DNA of 64,000 bases. It comes from Candidatus Peribacterales bacterium. GTDB taxonomy: Bacteria; Patescibacteriota; Gracilibacteria; Peribacterales; Peribacteraceae. A program made the position numbers and the translations under genes. The notes under the pieces are model-generated. The model had not been told where the DNA came from and ran no database searches. It worked only from the letters and a program-made list of their open reading frames with translations. Location: contig JAGVDM010000004.1 of the NCBI GenBank assembly GCA_020058765.1, positions 281,390-345,389 of the forward strand, written 5' to 3'. Positions 24,977 through 33,226 of the stretch are shown piece by piece (positions within the stretch are counted from its first letter, which is position 1; each line of letters opens with the position of its first letter).

Positions 24977-26137
24977 GTGGTAACCAAAAAGAACACCTCC
25001 GAACTACTCACGCGCGCCGTGAGCAATGTGACGCCCCGCGACCTCGCAGAGAAGAAGCTCGCCGCGGGCAAGCCGCTGCGACTGTACTTAGGGATAGACC
25101 CCACAGGAGCCAAGCTCCACTTGGGGCACAGCGTGCCACTGCGCAAACTCAAAGCCTTCCAAGATGCCGGGCACCACGTCATCTTTGTGATCGGTAGCTT
25201 TACCGCCATGATCGGCGACCCTTCTGGTCGCGACCAGATGCGCGAGCCGCTCACCAAACACGATGTGGAGAAGAACTTCCAAACGTACAAGGAGCAGGCG
25301 AGCAAGATTCTGGATTTCGATAAGATTGAAGTGGCATACAACCACGAATGGCTCGAGAAGCTCAACTTCGCAGACATTGTGGAGCTGGCAAGCAAGTTCA
25401 CGGTGCAGCAAATGCTCGACCGTGACATGTTCCAAAAGCGCCTCAAGGAAGGCAGTCCCATTGCACTCCACGAATTCCTGTACCCGCTCATGGTGGGCTA
25501 CGATTCCGTTACACTCGACGTGGATTGCGAACTGGGCGGCAACGACCAGTACTTCAATATGCTTGCCGGCCGTACGCTACAAACCGCCATGGGCAAGCGC
25601 GACAAATTCGTGCTCACCACCAAACTGATCGAAGGTACGGACGGTCGCAAGATGAGCAAGACGTACGACAACTGCATTTGGCTTTCTGACAGTGCGAAAG
25701 ACATGTTCGGCAAAGTGATGCGCGTAAAAGACGAGCTGATGGAGACGTACTTCGAGTGTGTGACGGAGATGCCGAAAGAAGAATACGCCGTAATCCTTAA
25801 GGGGAGCCCACGTGATGCGAAAGCTGTGCTCGCACACACCATCACCGCGCTCTACCACGGCGAGAAGGAAGCAGCGCACGCAGAGGCGGAATTCAATACG
25901 GTGTTTGCCGACGGCGGCCTGCCCGATGACATGCCGGAAGTGAAGGTGAAGAAGGCCACACTCGTTCTCGATCTGCTCGTCGAACAACAGCTCGCACCTT
26001 CCAAATCGGAAGCGCGACGGCTCATGGAGCAAGGTGGCGTGAAGCTCAACGACGAACCCATCACCGATCTGCACGCAACCGTACAACCTGGCATCCTGAA
26101 AGTGGGAAAGCGGAAGTTCTTGAAGATCACCAGCTAA
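24977..26137 (+). CDS. tyrS: Tyrosyl-tRNA synthetase
   Basis: TyrRS charges tRNA-Tyr. The 386-residue product has the class I HIGH motif as HLGH (KLHLGHSVPLRKL), the GDPSGRD and GGNDQYFNMLAGR segments of the tyrosine site, a KMSKS loop reading GRKMSKTYDN, and a C-terminal S4 domain (LLVEQQLAPSKSEARRLMEQ). The KMSKT variant keeps both Lys residues. The start at GTG 24977 rests on the promoter spacing and removes a hydrophobic stretch encoded upstream. Its TAA shares the tetramer CTAA with the stop of the next, convergent gene. Confidence 0.97.
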   Translation: MVTKKNTSELLTRAVSNVTPRDLAEKKLAAGKPLRLYLGIDPTGAKLHLGHSVPLRKLKAFQDAGHHVIFVIGSFTAMIGDPSGRDQMREPLTKHDVEKNFQTYKEQASKILDFDKIEVAYNHEWLEKLNFADIVELASKFTVQQMLDRDMFQKRLKEGSPIALHEFLYPLMVGYDSVTLDVDCELGGNDQYFNMLAGRTLQTAMGKRDKFVLTTKLIEGTDGRKMSKTYDNCIWLSDSAKDMFGKVMRVKDELMETYFECVTEMPKEEYAVILKGSPRDAKAVLAHTITALYHGEKEAAHAEAEFNTVFADGGLPDDMPEVKVKKATLVLDLLVEQQLAPSKSEARRLMEQGGVKLNDEPITDLHATVQPGILKVGKRKFLKITS

Positions 26138-26511
26138 CGTGTGGCCTTTCTCCGTCGCTTCTCTTCTTCTTCGATCAAGATGGCATGAAGGAGGGGATTC
26201 ATCGCTGCAAGCTCTGCAAGGAGTGTTGGGTTCGTTATGCGCGCGTACAGCTGTTCCCACTCTTGCTCATCCTTTGGCAGACCTGTGGGGGAAAGTAGAT
26301 CCGCGAGGAATACATCCTCGCGAAGCAGCGCAACTACTTGCGCATGCGTGGAGAGGGAAAGCTCTGCTGCGTCACTCGATTGCTCTGCAGAACCGTTCTC
26401 AACAGAACGTTCTGTAGGTGGCGACGCCTCTGGTTCTTTTGGCTGCGCAGTTCCACGCAGACTGTAGTCTGCACCACTGCCACCAGGCCCAAGTGGATTG
26501 ATGCCGCTCAT
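26134..26511 (-). CDS. Hypothetical protein, 125 aa
   Basis: The product starts MSGINPLGPGGSGADYSLRG, has a low-complexity Pro/Glu/Ser middle and an acidic-to-basic helical end (ILIEEEEKRRRKATR). The DAAELSLSTHAQVV segment faintly recalls FlgM-like anti-sigma factors, but length and context do not support that. It has a textbook extended -10 with 6-base spacing, so it is very probably a real gene. It converges on tyrS and shares a 4-base stop overlap with it. Confidence 0.65.
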   Translation of the reverse strand: MSGINPLGPGGSGADYSLRGTAQPKEPEASPPTERSVENGSAEQSSDAAELSLSTHAQVVALLREDVFLADLLSPTGLPKDEQEWEQLYARITNPTLLAELAAMNPLLHAILIEEEEKRRRKATR

Positions 26512-26517
26512 ACATCC

Positions 26518-26526
26518 ATTCTAGCA
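26518..26526 (-). promoter_or_regulatory. Extended -10 for the 26511 gene
   Basis: TGC-TAGAAT on the reverse strand, 6 bases before the ATG at 26511. Confidence 0.65.
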
Positions 26527-26615
26527 CGCGATTGCCGATTTGGTAAGTTTAGTTTACAACGACATATGCAAGTACACGACTCGACGAACACAATCGTGCG
26601 CAGAGAAAGATGCAC

Positions 26616-28268
26616 TTACGCTGGTTTTTGAAACACTGTTGTTTTCGTAAATCGGTATACACCCATCGTCGGTCCAAAGAACGGGCGCTCCACGTATCCG
26701 GCATTGCCTAAACGTTCGATTACCGATGCATATGCAGCGCGATCCGTATTATCGAATATAAGCAATCCCCCGGGTTTCAGCTTGGGCATGGCGTGTACAC
26801 AGCAATCATTCCTCGCACGACCATCCACCAAGATCACATCAAAAAATGCATCCGGATATACATCAATCGTTGAGACATACGCGTTGAACTGCATACCCTC
26901 ATATGCAGACGCGGAAGAAAAACAATCTGTTGGCAGTGGAGCCCGAAGAAGCGCCTCGGGTTCTGCAAGCTGCAGAGAAACATTTGTACTATGCAAACGT
27001 GTGATCTCTGTGCTCAGAGATTCGTACCACAAAGGATCGTGCTCCACAGAGAATACTTCTGCCACACGGTCAGCAAAAAAGAGTGTGGAACCTCCTGCGC
27101 CGAATTCGAATACGCGCATATCTAGGCGCAATCGTTCGCCAAGAAATTGGGCTGCACCATGCACAATCCACGGAGATCGGGCAGAAAAAGGGGTTGTAGA
27201 ACGGGCAAATGCAGAAAGCGCCCACGGGAAATCCTTGAGCGCGGAAACGACGGAAAAACCCGGTGGCCTACGCATCGTTGCGAGGAGCAGTTCCCGTGGA
27301 TACACAATGAGCAGTTTCATCACTGCACACATCTTCCAAGGGCATGGAAGGCTCGACACAACGTGCCGAATACGACACCACTGTCGGCTGACAGGGCTAT
27401 GTGGTGTTCTTCGAAAGAACGCGGCGAGCGCATTGCGTGCGTGAGATGATTCCACAGCAGGAACAAGGCGTACAGGCACAGTATCTGTCATCGTCGGCAA
27501 ACCACGACCATCACTATGATGGCAATGCGTTCCGCTTTTCCCAAAGCCCATATTCTGCACGAGCGACATGCCGGGAAACAACACAAGACCATTGCGCACG
27601 AAAACATGTGCATACCATTGAATGGCCCACGAATTTATCCTGCCGCTGATCTGCTTTTTGAGCATGCGCATAAACGGATAGCTGCGATCAATGTCAAACG
27701 TGTGGGCACTGTTTGACGCAAGAATCTGTCGATACGCATCCTGCGAATCTTTATTGAAATCTTTCCATGCTCTACGCCAGGTGCCCCACCCCCAACTGGA
27801 AGCAACTCGGAGGAAAAACGTACGGGGAAGAATGGCCTGTACAGGAAACATGTAGCCCGAAATCTGCAGAACATCTTGATGATCGTTGTAGAGAGACAAC
27901 GCATCATTCATGTACTGCAGAAAGCCCGGGGAAAGAACGAGATCATCTTCCAATACAATGATGCGATCGTGATCACGGAGCACATGTGACACGCCGCCAG
28001 TTATTGCCGCGGCAAGACCCTTGTTGTGCGGTGTCTCAAAAATATGCACGACACCGCACCACTGTTCCTCCCGTAGCATGCGCCGTGTCTGCTCAAGAGC
28101 TGCGCGACATTTATGCGTAGCGCCCTCCGGTAATCCATCCGCGAAAATATACAGCGTCGTACGGTCGGCCAAGGAATTCTTCCGCAAGGACTCTAGACAG
28201 TTCCTTGTGTGTTCCGGCCTGTTGTAGACAAACAGCGCAACCGGAGCGAGTGCATTGTCTTCCTCCAT
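26616..28268 (-). CDS. GT2-type glycosyltransferase fused to a class I methyltransferase
   Basis: A 550-residue two-domain protein. Residues 8-300 form a GT-A glycosyltransferase of the GNT-I-like group, with PVALFVYNRPEHTRNCLESL, the donor/metal motif IIVLEDDLVLSPGFLQYMND and the acceptor-side SSWGWGTWRRAW. Residues 350-550 form a Rossmann methyltransferase-like domain, with MRVFEFGAGGSTLFFADRVA, FSVEHDPLW and DVILVDGRARND, ending with KPGGLLIFDNTDR. The fusion would add and then modify a sugar on a surface glycan. The start at 28268 has TAGAGT 6 bases upstream. It is last in the - strand run of the envelope island. Confidence 0.85.
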   Translation of the reverse strand: MEEDNALAPVALFVYNRPEHTRNCLESLRKNSLADRTTLYIFADGLPEGATHKCRAALEQTRRMLREEQWCGVVHIFETPHNKGLAAAITGGVSHVLRDHDRIIVLEDDLVLSPGFLQYMNDALSLYNDHQDVLQISGYMFPVQAILPRTFFLRVASSWGWGTWRRAWKDFNKDSQDAYRQILASNSAHTFDIDRSYPFMRMLKKQISGRINSWAIQWYAHVFVRNGLVLFPGMSLVQNMGFGKSGTHCHHSDGRGLPTMTDTVPVRLVPAVESSHARNALAAFFRRTPHSPVSRQWCRIRHVVSSLPCPWKMCAVMKLLIVYPRELLLATMRRPPGFSVVSALKDFPWALSAFARSTTPFSARSPWIVHGAAQFLGERLRLDMRVFEFGAGGSTLFFADRVAEVFSVEHDPLWYESLSTEITRLHSTNVSLQLAEPEALLRAPLPTDCFSSASAYEGMQFNAYVSTIDVYPDAFFDVILVDGRARNDCCVHAMPKLKPGGLLIFDNTDRAAYASVIERLGNAGYVERPFFGPTMGVYRFTKTTVFQKPA

Positions 28269-28274
28269 AGACGG

Positions 28275-28280
28275 ACTCTA
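28275..28280 (-). promoter_or_regulatory. -10 box for the GT2-methyltransferase gene
   Basis: TAGAGT on the reverse strand, 6 bases before the ATG at 28268. Confidence 0.5.
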
Positions 28281-28320
28281 GCGGATTCCTTCTGCACTAT
28301 AAAAGGCATTTAAGCGGCCT

Positions 28321-29202
28321 CTAGGAGTGTTTCTGTGCAACAAACGAATAGAGTTGCCCCGGTTGGTAGTACACGCGTTCCAGAATGAACGATGCTATGA
28401 GCTGCACGAGGGGTTGGCGAACGATTGCATGCGCAATCCGGCTCCCCAAAAACGGTCGAAAGGGTCTCGCGAGAAGATCGGTGTACGCATCATTCGTGCG
28501 AGGAAATCGATTGATGGCATTCGCGAAGGGCCCATAGATCTTTTTGATTGTGAAGCCCGCTGCACAGATGGATTCCGTGTAGTGCCGAAGGGGGAATGCG
28601 TTCTCGCCGCCGTACACCGATGCAAGCGGGTGTCGGCGGAGAAACGTAGCCAAATGACCAGGTTTTGCAATAACGTGTTCCCTCGTGGCGAGAAATACGC
28701 CGCCGGGCTTGAGAATGCGGAATACTTCTCTGCAGACCTGCTCAAGATCGCGCACGTGGTGCAGCGACGCTCTGGCATACACCACATCGAAGGATGCATC
28801 GGGCAATGGAAGCTCTTCACCACTGGCCTGCACGACGGTGATAGGTAGTTGTGCAGCGGATGCAAGCTCTCGAATGGCACCCACACCGGATATGTTCCCA
28901 TCTTCGGGTTCCACAGCAGTCACCTGCATGCCTGCTTTGGCAAAGGCATACGATGCAATACCACGACCAGCCCCCAAATCCACAACGGATCCTTGCAGCC
29001 TAGCTCCGAGGAGATCCACAATCGCAGTCCACTCCTCACTCGCCGCAAAGCGGTTTGCTGCATCGAGTGCGGAAACATCCAGGTAACAATCGCGCACAAG
29101 TGTTGCCTGTGCAGGATCACTGCGTAACCACTCTACAGCCTGCGCCCATGTGTGGTGGTGTTCGGGGCAATGATCCGAATGCGGAATGGTGACACGGTGC
29201 AT
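28321..29202 (-). CDS. SAM-dependent methyltransferase, UbiE type
   Basis: A 293-residue class I methyltransferase with motif I SVVDLGAGRGIASYAFAKAG, the acidic end of strand 2 VTAVEPEDG, motif II around LPDASFDVVYARASLHHVRD and motif III LKPGGVFLATRE. The target is unknown; neighbours suggest a glycan or lipid. The ATG at 29202 overlaps the stop of the upstream gene by one base (TAATG), so translation is probably coupled. Confidence 0.85.
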   Translation of the reverse strand: MHRVTIPHSDHCPEHHHTWAQAVEWLRSDPAQATLVRDCYLDVSALDAANRFAASEEWTAIVDLLGARLQGSVVDLGAGRGIASYAFAKAGMQVTAVEPEDGNISGVGAIRELASAAQLPITVVQASGEELPLPDASFDVVYARASLHHVRDLEQVCREVFRILKPGGVFLATREHVIAKPGHLATFLRRHPLASVYGGENAFPLRHYTESICAAGFTIKKIYGPFANAINRFPRTNDAYTDLLARPFRPFLGSRIAHAIVRQPLVQLIASFILERVYYQPGQLYSFVAQKHS

Positions 29203-30140
29203 TATCGAGGATCTTCTTTGAGCAGGATAAATGTTGTTTCGCTCTCATTGGCGAAGAGTGTGAGCCGATACTCATCATCCAAGAATGCGTAGTACCCGGT
29301 ACCGTTGCCGTCCACCGGGAGCAGGGGATCGGCCGGAATACGAATGATGTAATTGGGCACCAGCGCGCGCATATCCATGCGATACACACACGTTGCCGCA
29401 CTGAGTCGACAGAGTTCAAATGCCGTGTCTCCACGAGGAATGGGAACGGGATATTGGCCGCGCTTGCTCTCGCGATAGCGAATGAGTGCATCCATGATCA
29501 TCCGCAAATCGCGCATGCGCACATCATCGCGAATCTTCGCTTCCCGATTATCGCGGTACCGCAGAAATTTTGTGCCGAGCACATCTGTGCGTACCTGCGC
29601 ATCCGCCAGTTGCGTGGGGTTCATGCGTCGGCTCACCTGCACCAACGCTTCGCGTGCGAGCGGGTGGCCGTCGGCAAGCGCAAAGTTCAGCCACATGTAC
29701 GCATACGCCAGGTCGGCTTCCACGCCCGTGCCGCGGAAGTACTTGATGCCGTTGCGGTAGAACGCCTCCGTTTCAATGCTCACAGGTACAGTGCTCGTGG
29801 TGCTCTGCACCGTATTGGGTGCAAGAGTAGGGGAGATGACATTGCGCTGACGGTTTACGATCGCCGGATCGGTCTTCGCGCGACGAAGCAGGCGCACCAC
29901 AGGCTCGCGCAGCAAGCGACCCTGCGGATCAATAGGCGCATCGGATGGCCGCTGGCGCCGCTCTCCCTGCAATAGATCGTTGCGATCGAGCGTACGCAAA
30001 TACTCCGCGGTGCGAACAATTTGGCGGCTGGTAGTACGCTGCAGCGTGACATGCTGGAGCATGTACGCATCTGCAAAATCGACCGGCAACAGGAAGCACA
30101 GGAGTGTCGCCGTGCCGAAAATCCCAAGCAGTTGCCGCAC
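29202..30140 (-). CDS. Secreted Sel1-repeat protein with pseudopilin-like C-terminal domain
   Basis: A 312-residue protein with a signal peptide (LLGIFGTATLLCFLLPVDFADA). The middle has a Sel1-like repeat (YRNGIKYFRGTGVEADLAYA followed by YMWLNFALADGHPLAREAL). The C-terminal 110 residues look like the globular part of a type II secretion pseudopilin, with MIMDALIRYRESKRGQYP then YIIRIPADPLLPVDGNGTGY, but without the usual N-terminal pilin helix. The GTG at 30140 is chosen because a TATACT box ends 8 bases upstream and a proper signal peptide follows. It is coupled to the methyltransferase downstream. Confidence 0.78.
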   Translation of the reverse strand: MRQLLGIFGTATLLCFLLPVDFADAYMLQHVTLQRTTSRQIVRTAEYLRTLDRNDLLQGERRQRPSDAPIDPQGRLLREPVVRLLRRAKTDPAIVNRQRNVISPTLAPNTVQSTTSTVPVSIETEAFYRNGIKYFRGTGVEADLAYAYMWLNFALADGHPLAREALVQVSRRMNPTQLADAQVRTDVLGTKFLRYRDNREAKIRDDVRMRDLRMIMDALIRYRESKRGQYPVPIPRGDTAFELCRLSAATCVYRMDMRALVPNYIIRIPADPLLPVDGNGTGYYAFLDDEYRLTLFANESETTFILLKEDPR

Positions 30141-30148
30141 GGATGGAG

Positions 30149-30154
30149 AGTATA
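30149..30154 (-). promoter_or_regulatory. -10 box for the Sel1/pseudopilin-like gene
   Basis: TATACT on the reverse strand, 8 bases before the GTG at 30140. Confidence 0.55.
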
Positions 30155-30240
30155 CCGAAGTTCTCGTATACAAATAGTATTCAGTACACAAGGTCTGCTT
30201 TACGCAAGAGAATAGACTCAAACTCCGAACAAAAAACGTG

Positions 30241-30246
30241 TACATT
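30241..30246 (+). promoter_or_regulatory. -10 box for the 30255 gene
   Basis: TACATT ends 8 bases before the ATG at 30255. It faces away from the promoter at 30149-30154. Confidence 0.5.
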
Positions 30247-30254
30247 CACTCGCG

Positions 30255-30482
30255 ATGAAACGTCACCTCTTGCTCGCAACGTTCCTCGGGAGTCTCACCG
30301 TCCTCTCGTCGGTGCTCTCGCCGATTCCTTCTGCCACGCCCGACTCTGTAGAGTTGATTGCACGGGTATCGCGTGAAGAATTGCAGAATCGCATTCGCAG
30401 AGATCGTCGTTTGCTCACTCCGCCTCTGAATAGTGATCCTGCAGAGAACCCCATCGTTCGCGGAGTGACCGCACTCGTATAA
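30255..30482 (+). CDS. Small secreted protein, 75 aa
   Basis: The product begins MKRHLLLATFLGSLTVLSSV, a clear signal peptide with a basic start and hydrophobic core, followed by about 50 mostly polar residues with an Arg-rich helix (REELQNRIRRDRRLL). No family is recognised. It lies upstream of the SLH/Cys-rich protein on the same strand, 46 bases apart. Confidence 0.65.
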   Translation: MKRHLLLATFLGSLTVLSSVLSPIPSATPDSVELIARVSREELQNRIRRDRRLLTPPLNSDPAENPIVRGVTALV

Positions 30483-30483
30483 C
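30478..30483 (+). promoter_or_regulatory. Possible -10 for the SLH gene
   Basis: TATAAC overlaps the stop of the 30255 gene. It would give a leader of about 39 bases, so this call is weak. Confidence 0.3.
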
Positions 30484-30528
30484 ATCTGGAATGGTGAGCA
30501 CACTGTCGTCTCTTCCTCCCTCTGTACG

Positions 30529-31581
30529 ATGACACGATCCATCCTCTCGAAAACCGGACTGTTCCTGGCGGGTGCGCTTACCGCAACCATGGGCACGGCG
30601 CTTGCGCAAACCGCAGGGCCGCTCTTCCCCGATATTGAGGAGAATGCATTCTACACGGCAGCGGTAGGAAAGTTTGTACGCGCTGGTGTGATCCGCGGCT
30701 ACGAGAGCGGATACTTTGGTCCGCAAGATACCGTCACACGCGCGCAAGTAGCAGTCATGTTCGATCGCTACGACCTCTCTGCAACCGAACCACTCCGCGC
30801 GCAGATTGCCGAGATCCGCACCGCACTCAATTTGGGCGCATGCGGAGATGGTACCGTACAAACAGGAGAAGAATGTGACGACAAGAATACTATGGACGGT
30901 GATGGTTGTTCTGAGCGATGCAGTGCGGAATTCGTTGCCCCGCCGCTCCCCACCATGTGTTCGTACGGCGGCAAGCTCTACAAACTCAACGAAGGATTCC
31001 CTGCAGATGACGGGTGCAACACATGTACCTGTATGGCCGGCGGCTCTGTGGCCTGCACACTCATGTTCTGCGCCCCAGAAGAAGCGAGCTCTTCTAGCAC
31101 TGCAAGCAGCGTTGCATCTGTCGCTCCTAAGAAGTGTGTGTCCGATACACAATGTACCAATGGCACAGTGTGTTCCGTGCGCTACGGTGATTGCGAAAGC
31201 TTGTGTGACGATGCGGCATGTGCAGATGTGTGTGCAGGGTGGTGCGTTGCACCAGAAAGCGAAGAAGAGCCAGAGGAGTCTTCGTCTTCTGTGAACACTG
31301 CTCCTGTTGCAACATCGTCTGCCGCCAACGAATGTAAAAACCAAATGGCGGTGATTGATGACTTCTTCTCGCAGGAATACGCCTGCAAAACAGACAGTGA
31401 CTGTCGTCTCTTCCGTGCCAACTGCCCATATATCACCTGCGGCGTTGCCATATCGAGCGAAGTGGAAGACCCGCTTACGGCGCTTGTGGAAGACTTCACG
31501 GCCGAATGCAATGTGACGCGCTGCGTGAGCTGTGCAGATGCGGGTGTTGCCTGCAAGCAAGGAAAGTGTGCCCTGCGATAG
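30529..31581 (+). CDS. Secreted SLH-domain, Cys-rich surface protein
   Basis: A 350-residue exported protein. A signal peptide (LFLAGALTATMGTALAQ) is followed by one S-layer homology domain (FPDIEENAFYTAAVGKFVRA, then GYFGPQDTVTRAQVAVMF), which anchors proteins to wall glycan. Next are a DUF4215-type Cys repeat (CGDGTVQTGEECDD through DGDGCSERC), a VWFC-like module (CSYGGKLYKLNEGFPADDGC), and further Cys-rich segments split by Ser-rich linkers. More than 25 Cys residues imply disulfide bonds or metal binding outside the cell. It is probably a wall-attached surface protein. Confidence 0.82.
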   Translation: MTRSILSKTGLFLAGALTATMGTALAQTAGPLFPDIEENAFYTAAVGKFVRAGVIRGYESGYFGPQDTVTRAQVAVMFDRYDLSATEPLRAQIAEIRTALNLGACGDGTVQTGEECDDKNTMDGDGCSERCSAEFVAPPLPTMCSYGGKLYKLNEGFPADDGCNTCTCMAGGSVACTLMFCAPEEASSSSTASSVASVAPKKCVSDTQCTNGTVCSVRYGDCESLCDDAACADVCAGWCVAPESEEEPEESSSSVNTAPVATSSAANECKNQMAVIDDFFSQEYACKTDSDCRLFRANCPYITCGVAISSEVEDPLTALVEDFTAECNVTRCVSCADAGVACKQGKCALR

Positions 31582-31606
31582 AGTGGAGTACGCGTTCTGC
31601 TCACTA

Positions 31607-31612
31607 TAGAAT
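31607..31612 (+). promoter_or_regulatory. -10 box for the acetyltransferase gene
   Basis: TAGAAT ends exactly 6 bases before the ATG at 31619. Confidence 0.6.
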
Positions 31613-31618
31613 GAAAAT

Positions 31619-32086
31619 ATGAAGGCTTGGGCTGTACTCACAAAAAAACTTTGCGCCGCTAAGCGGCGGTTCTATACGTGGCACTACCGCAAGATCTTCA
31701 AGCACGTGGGGAAGGGGACAGAGTTTGGCGGCAGAATCCACTATCGGTTCCCCGAGCGCATTGTGATCGGCGAACACTGCACGATTGCCGAAGAGGTGTT
31801 CCTCGATGGAAGAGGAGATATCTCAATTGGCTCACACGTTGTACTGTCACCGTTTGCATCGCTCATGACCGGCGAGCTTGATCGCGAGAAAAACGAGTAT
31901 CTCGCATCGCCAATACACATCGCAGACCGAGTGTGGATTGCAACGCATGCAACGGTACTGCGCGGCGTGCACATCGAAGAAAAAGCGCTCGTTGCCGCAG
32001 GTGCTGTGGTGACAAAAGATGTGTCTGCCGGAATCACCGTTGGCGGCGTACCAGCAAAACCGCTGGAGGCGCATCGCTCAACGTAG
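31619..32086 (+). CDS. Hexapeptide-repeat acyltransferase (WbbJ/maltose acetyltransferase type)
   Basis: A 155-residue left-handed beta-helix acyltransferase. The hexapeptide repeats run through IVIGEHCTIAEEVFLDG, ISIGSHVVLSPFASL, IHIADRVWIATHATVLRGV and LVAAGAVVTKDVSAG, ending in the family's VGGVPAKPL. Such enzymes acetylate sugars with acetyl-CoA. Here it probably decorates the polysaccharide made by the neighbouring glycosyltransferase and epimerase, whose genes converge on it with a 9-base overlap. Confidence 0.88.
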   Translation: MKAWAVLTKKLCAAKRRFYTWHYRKIFKHVGKGTEFGGRIHYRFPERIVIGEHCTIAEEVFLDGRGDISIGSHVVLSPFASLMTGELDREKNEYLASPIHIADRVWIATHATVLRGVHIEEKALVAAGAVVTKDVSAGITVGGVPAKPLEAHRST

Positions 32087-33226
32087 AGCGCGCATACGGT
32101 GCGCTTGTTCGAAGACGTCGAGGAGCCGTGCGCCGAATGCTGCACGCAACTGTTCGTATGTGAGCATTGCAGCCCTTTCCCTCTGTAAATCCGGACCGGG
32201 CATACCCGATGCCCACACTGTACGCAGGTGCAGCGCGAGGGCGTGCGCGTCGGACGGATCAAAGAACACTGCATCCGGAGGATCTTGTTCCCGGTGAACG
32301 GCAATGTCGGAAAGAATGATCGACTTCCCAAGGAAGCGCGCTTCTTCCACGCTCGTGTTCCACCCCTCAAAGAGCGACGGCTGCAGTACGGCAATACAAC
32401 GACGCATGAGCTGGAGCTGATGCTGCCGCTCAATGCTCCCCAGCACAAACACCTGACCAGTACTCCGGAATTCTTCTGCTTCCTGCAGTGCTGCTGCCAC
32501 AGTAGCTGGCGAACGGTAATCCGATGTATCGCCAGTACACACCACGACCGGATGCACGCCCTGATCGCGAAGTAGGCGCAATGCGGCAAACACCATCCGG
32601 TGATTCTTGTGTGCCCACCATTGGTTGGAGAGCAGCAGGAATCTGTCGGGCAAACCGTACAATCGCTGCACATCTGCAGCATCAGCCTCCTGATTGATGC
32701 TGACAGACGAACGGAAGGGAACAACGGCAATATCGGATCGAATACCGGAGAAGTGCGTGTGTACTGCCTGTTCAGCATCGCAACTGCTCACCACAGTGAT
32801 ATCTGCAGAGCGAAGCATGTGCCAGTACATCATGTCCCGCTTCCATCGTGTATACATTGGGAAGAAGCCGGGCAGTGCCTTGTGCTGCAGATCGGGAATC
32901 CATGCAATCTGCGCGGCTGGTGCACTCGAAGAGAGCTGCTGCCAGGGGAACACCACATCGCAGCGCGCCACGAATGCGCGAAGATCACGATGCTTCTGCA
33001 GTATTCCGCCACGAGCGGGAGGAGTATGGATAAGGGACGGATACCGCGTACGGTTTTGCAGATCGGCAAACGTATCGCTGGGGCAGAGCAAATGCAGCGA
33101 TACTTCTCGATCAGCTGCGGCAAGAGCATCCGCCACAGCGCGAACAACATTCACAAAATACTGACGACCGCCTTCCCAGTGCGAGAGCATGATGATTCCA
33201 ATGGATTGCAGCGGTTGGACGCTCAT
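32078..33226 (-). CDS. Glycosyltransferase, GT4 type
   Basis: A 382-residue GT-B enzyme with an acceptor domain (SIGIIMLSHWEGGRQYFVNV), IAWIPDLQHKALPGFFP, the linker RFLLLSNQWWAHKNHRMVF and the donor-site PSLFEGWNTSVEEARFLGKS with the E-x7-E pair. It starts at the ATG at 33226, which overlaps the epimerase stop in the ATGA arrangement, so the two are coupled. A long open frame upstream of this ATG is the epimerase gene read out of frame. It is likely part of the surface polysaccharide pathway. Confidence 0.88.
   Translation of the reverse strand: MSVQPLQSIGIIMLSHWEGGRQYFVNVVRAVADALAAADREVSLHLLCPSDTFADLQNRTRYPSLIHTPPARGGILQKHRDLRAFVARCDVVFPWQQLSSSAPAAQIAWIPDLQHKALPGFFPMYTRWKRDMMYWHMLRSADITVVSSCDAEQAVHTHFSGIRSDIAVVPFRSSVSINQEADAADVQRLYGLPDRFLLLSNQWWAHKNHRMVFAALRLLRDQGVHPVVVCTGDTSDYRSPATVAAALQEAEEFRSTGQVFVLGSIERQHQLQLMRRCIAVLQPSLFEGWNTSVEEARFLGKSIILSDIAVHREQDPPDAVFFDPSDAHALALHLRTVWASGMPGPDLQRERAAMLTYEQLRAAFGARLLDVFEQAHRMRALR

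Noticed and set aside
26134..26511. FlgM-like anti-sigma factor.
   Set aside because: Only a short DAAELSLSTHAQ segment is reminiscent; no flagellar genes exist here and the rest does not match.
30415..31641. A 408-codon frame opposite the SLH protein gene.
   Set aside because: It mirrors the Cys codons of the real gene and has no sensible features.
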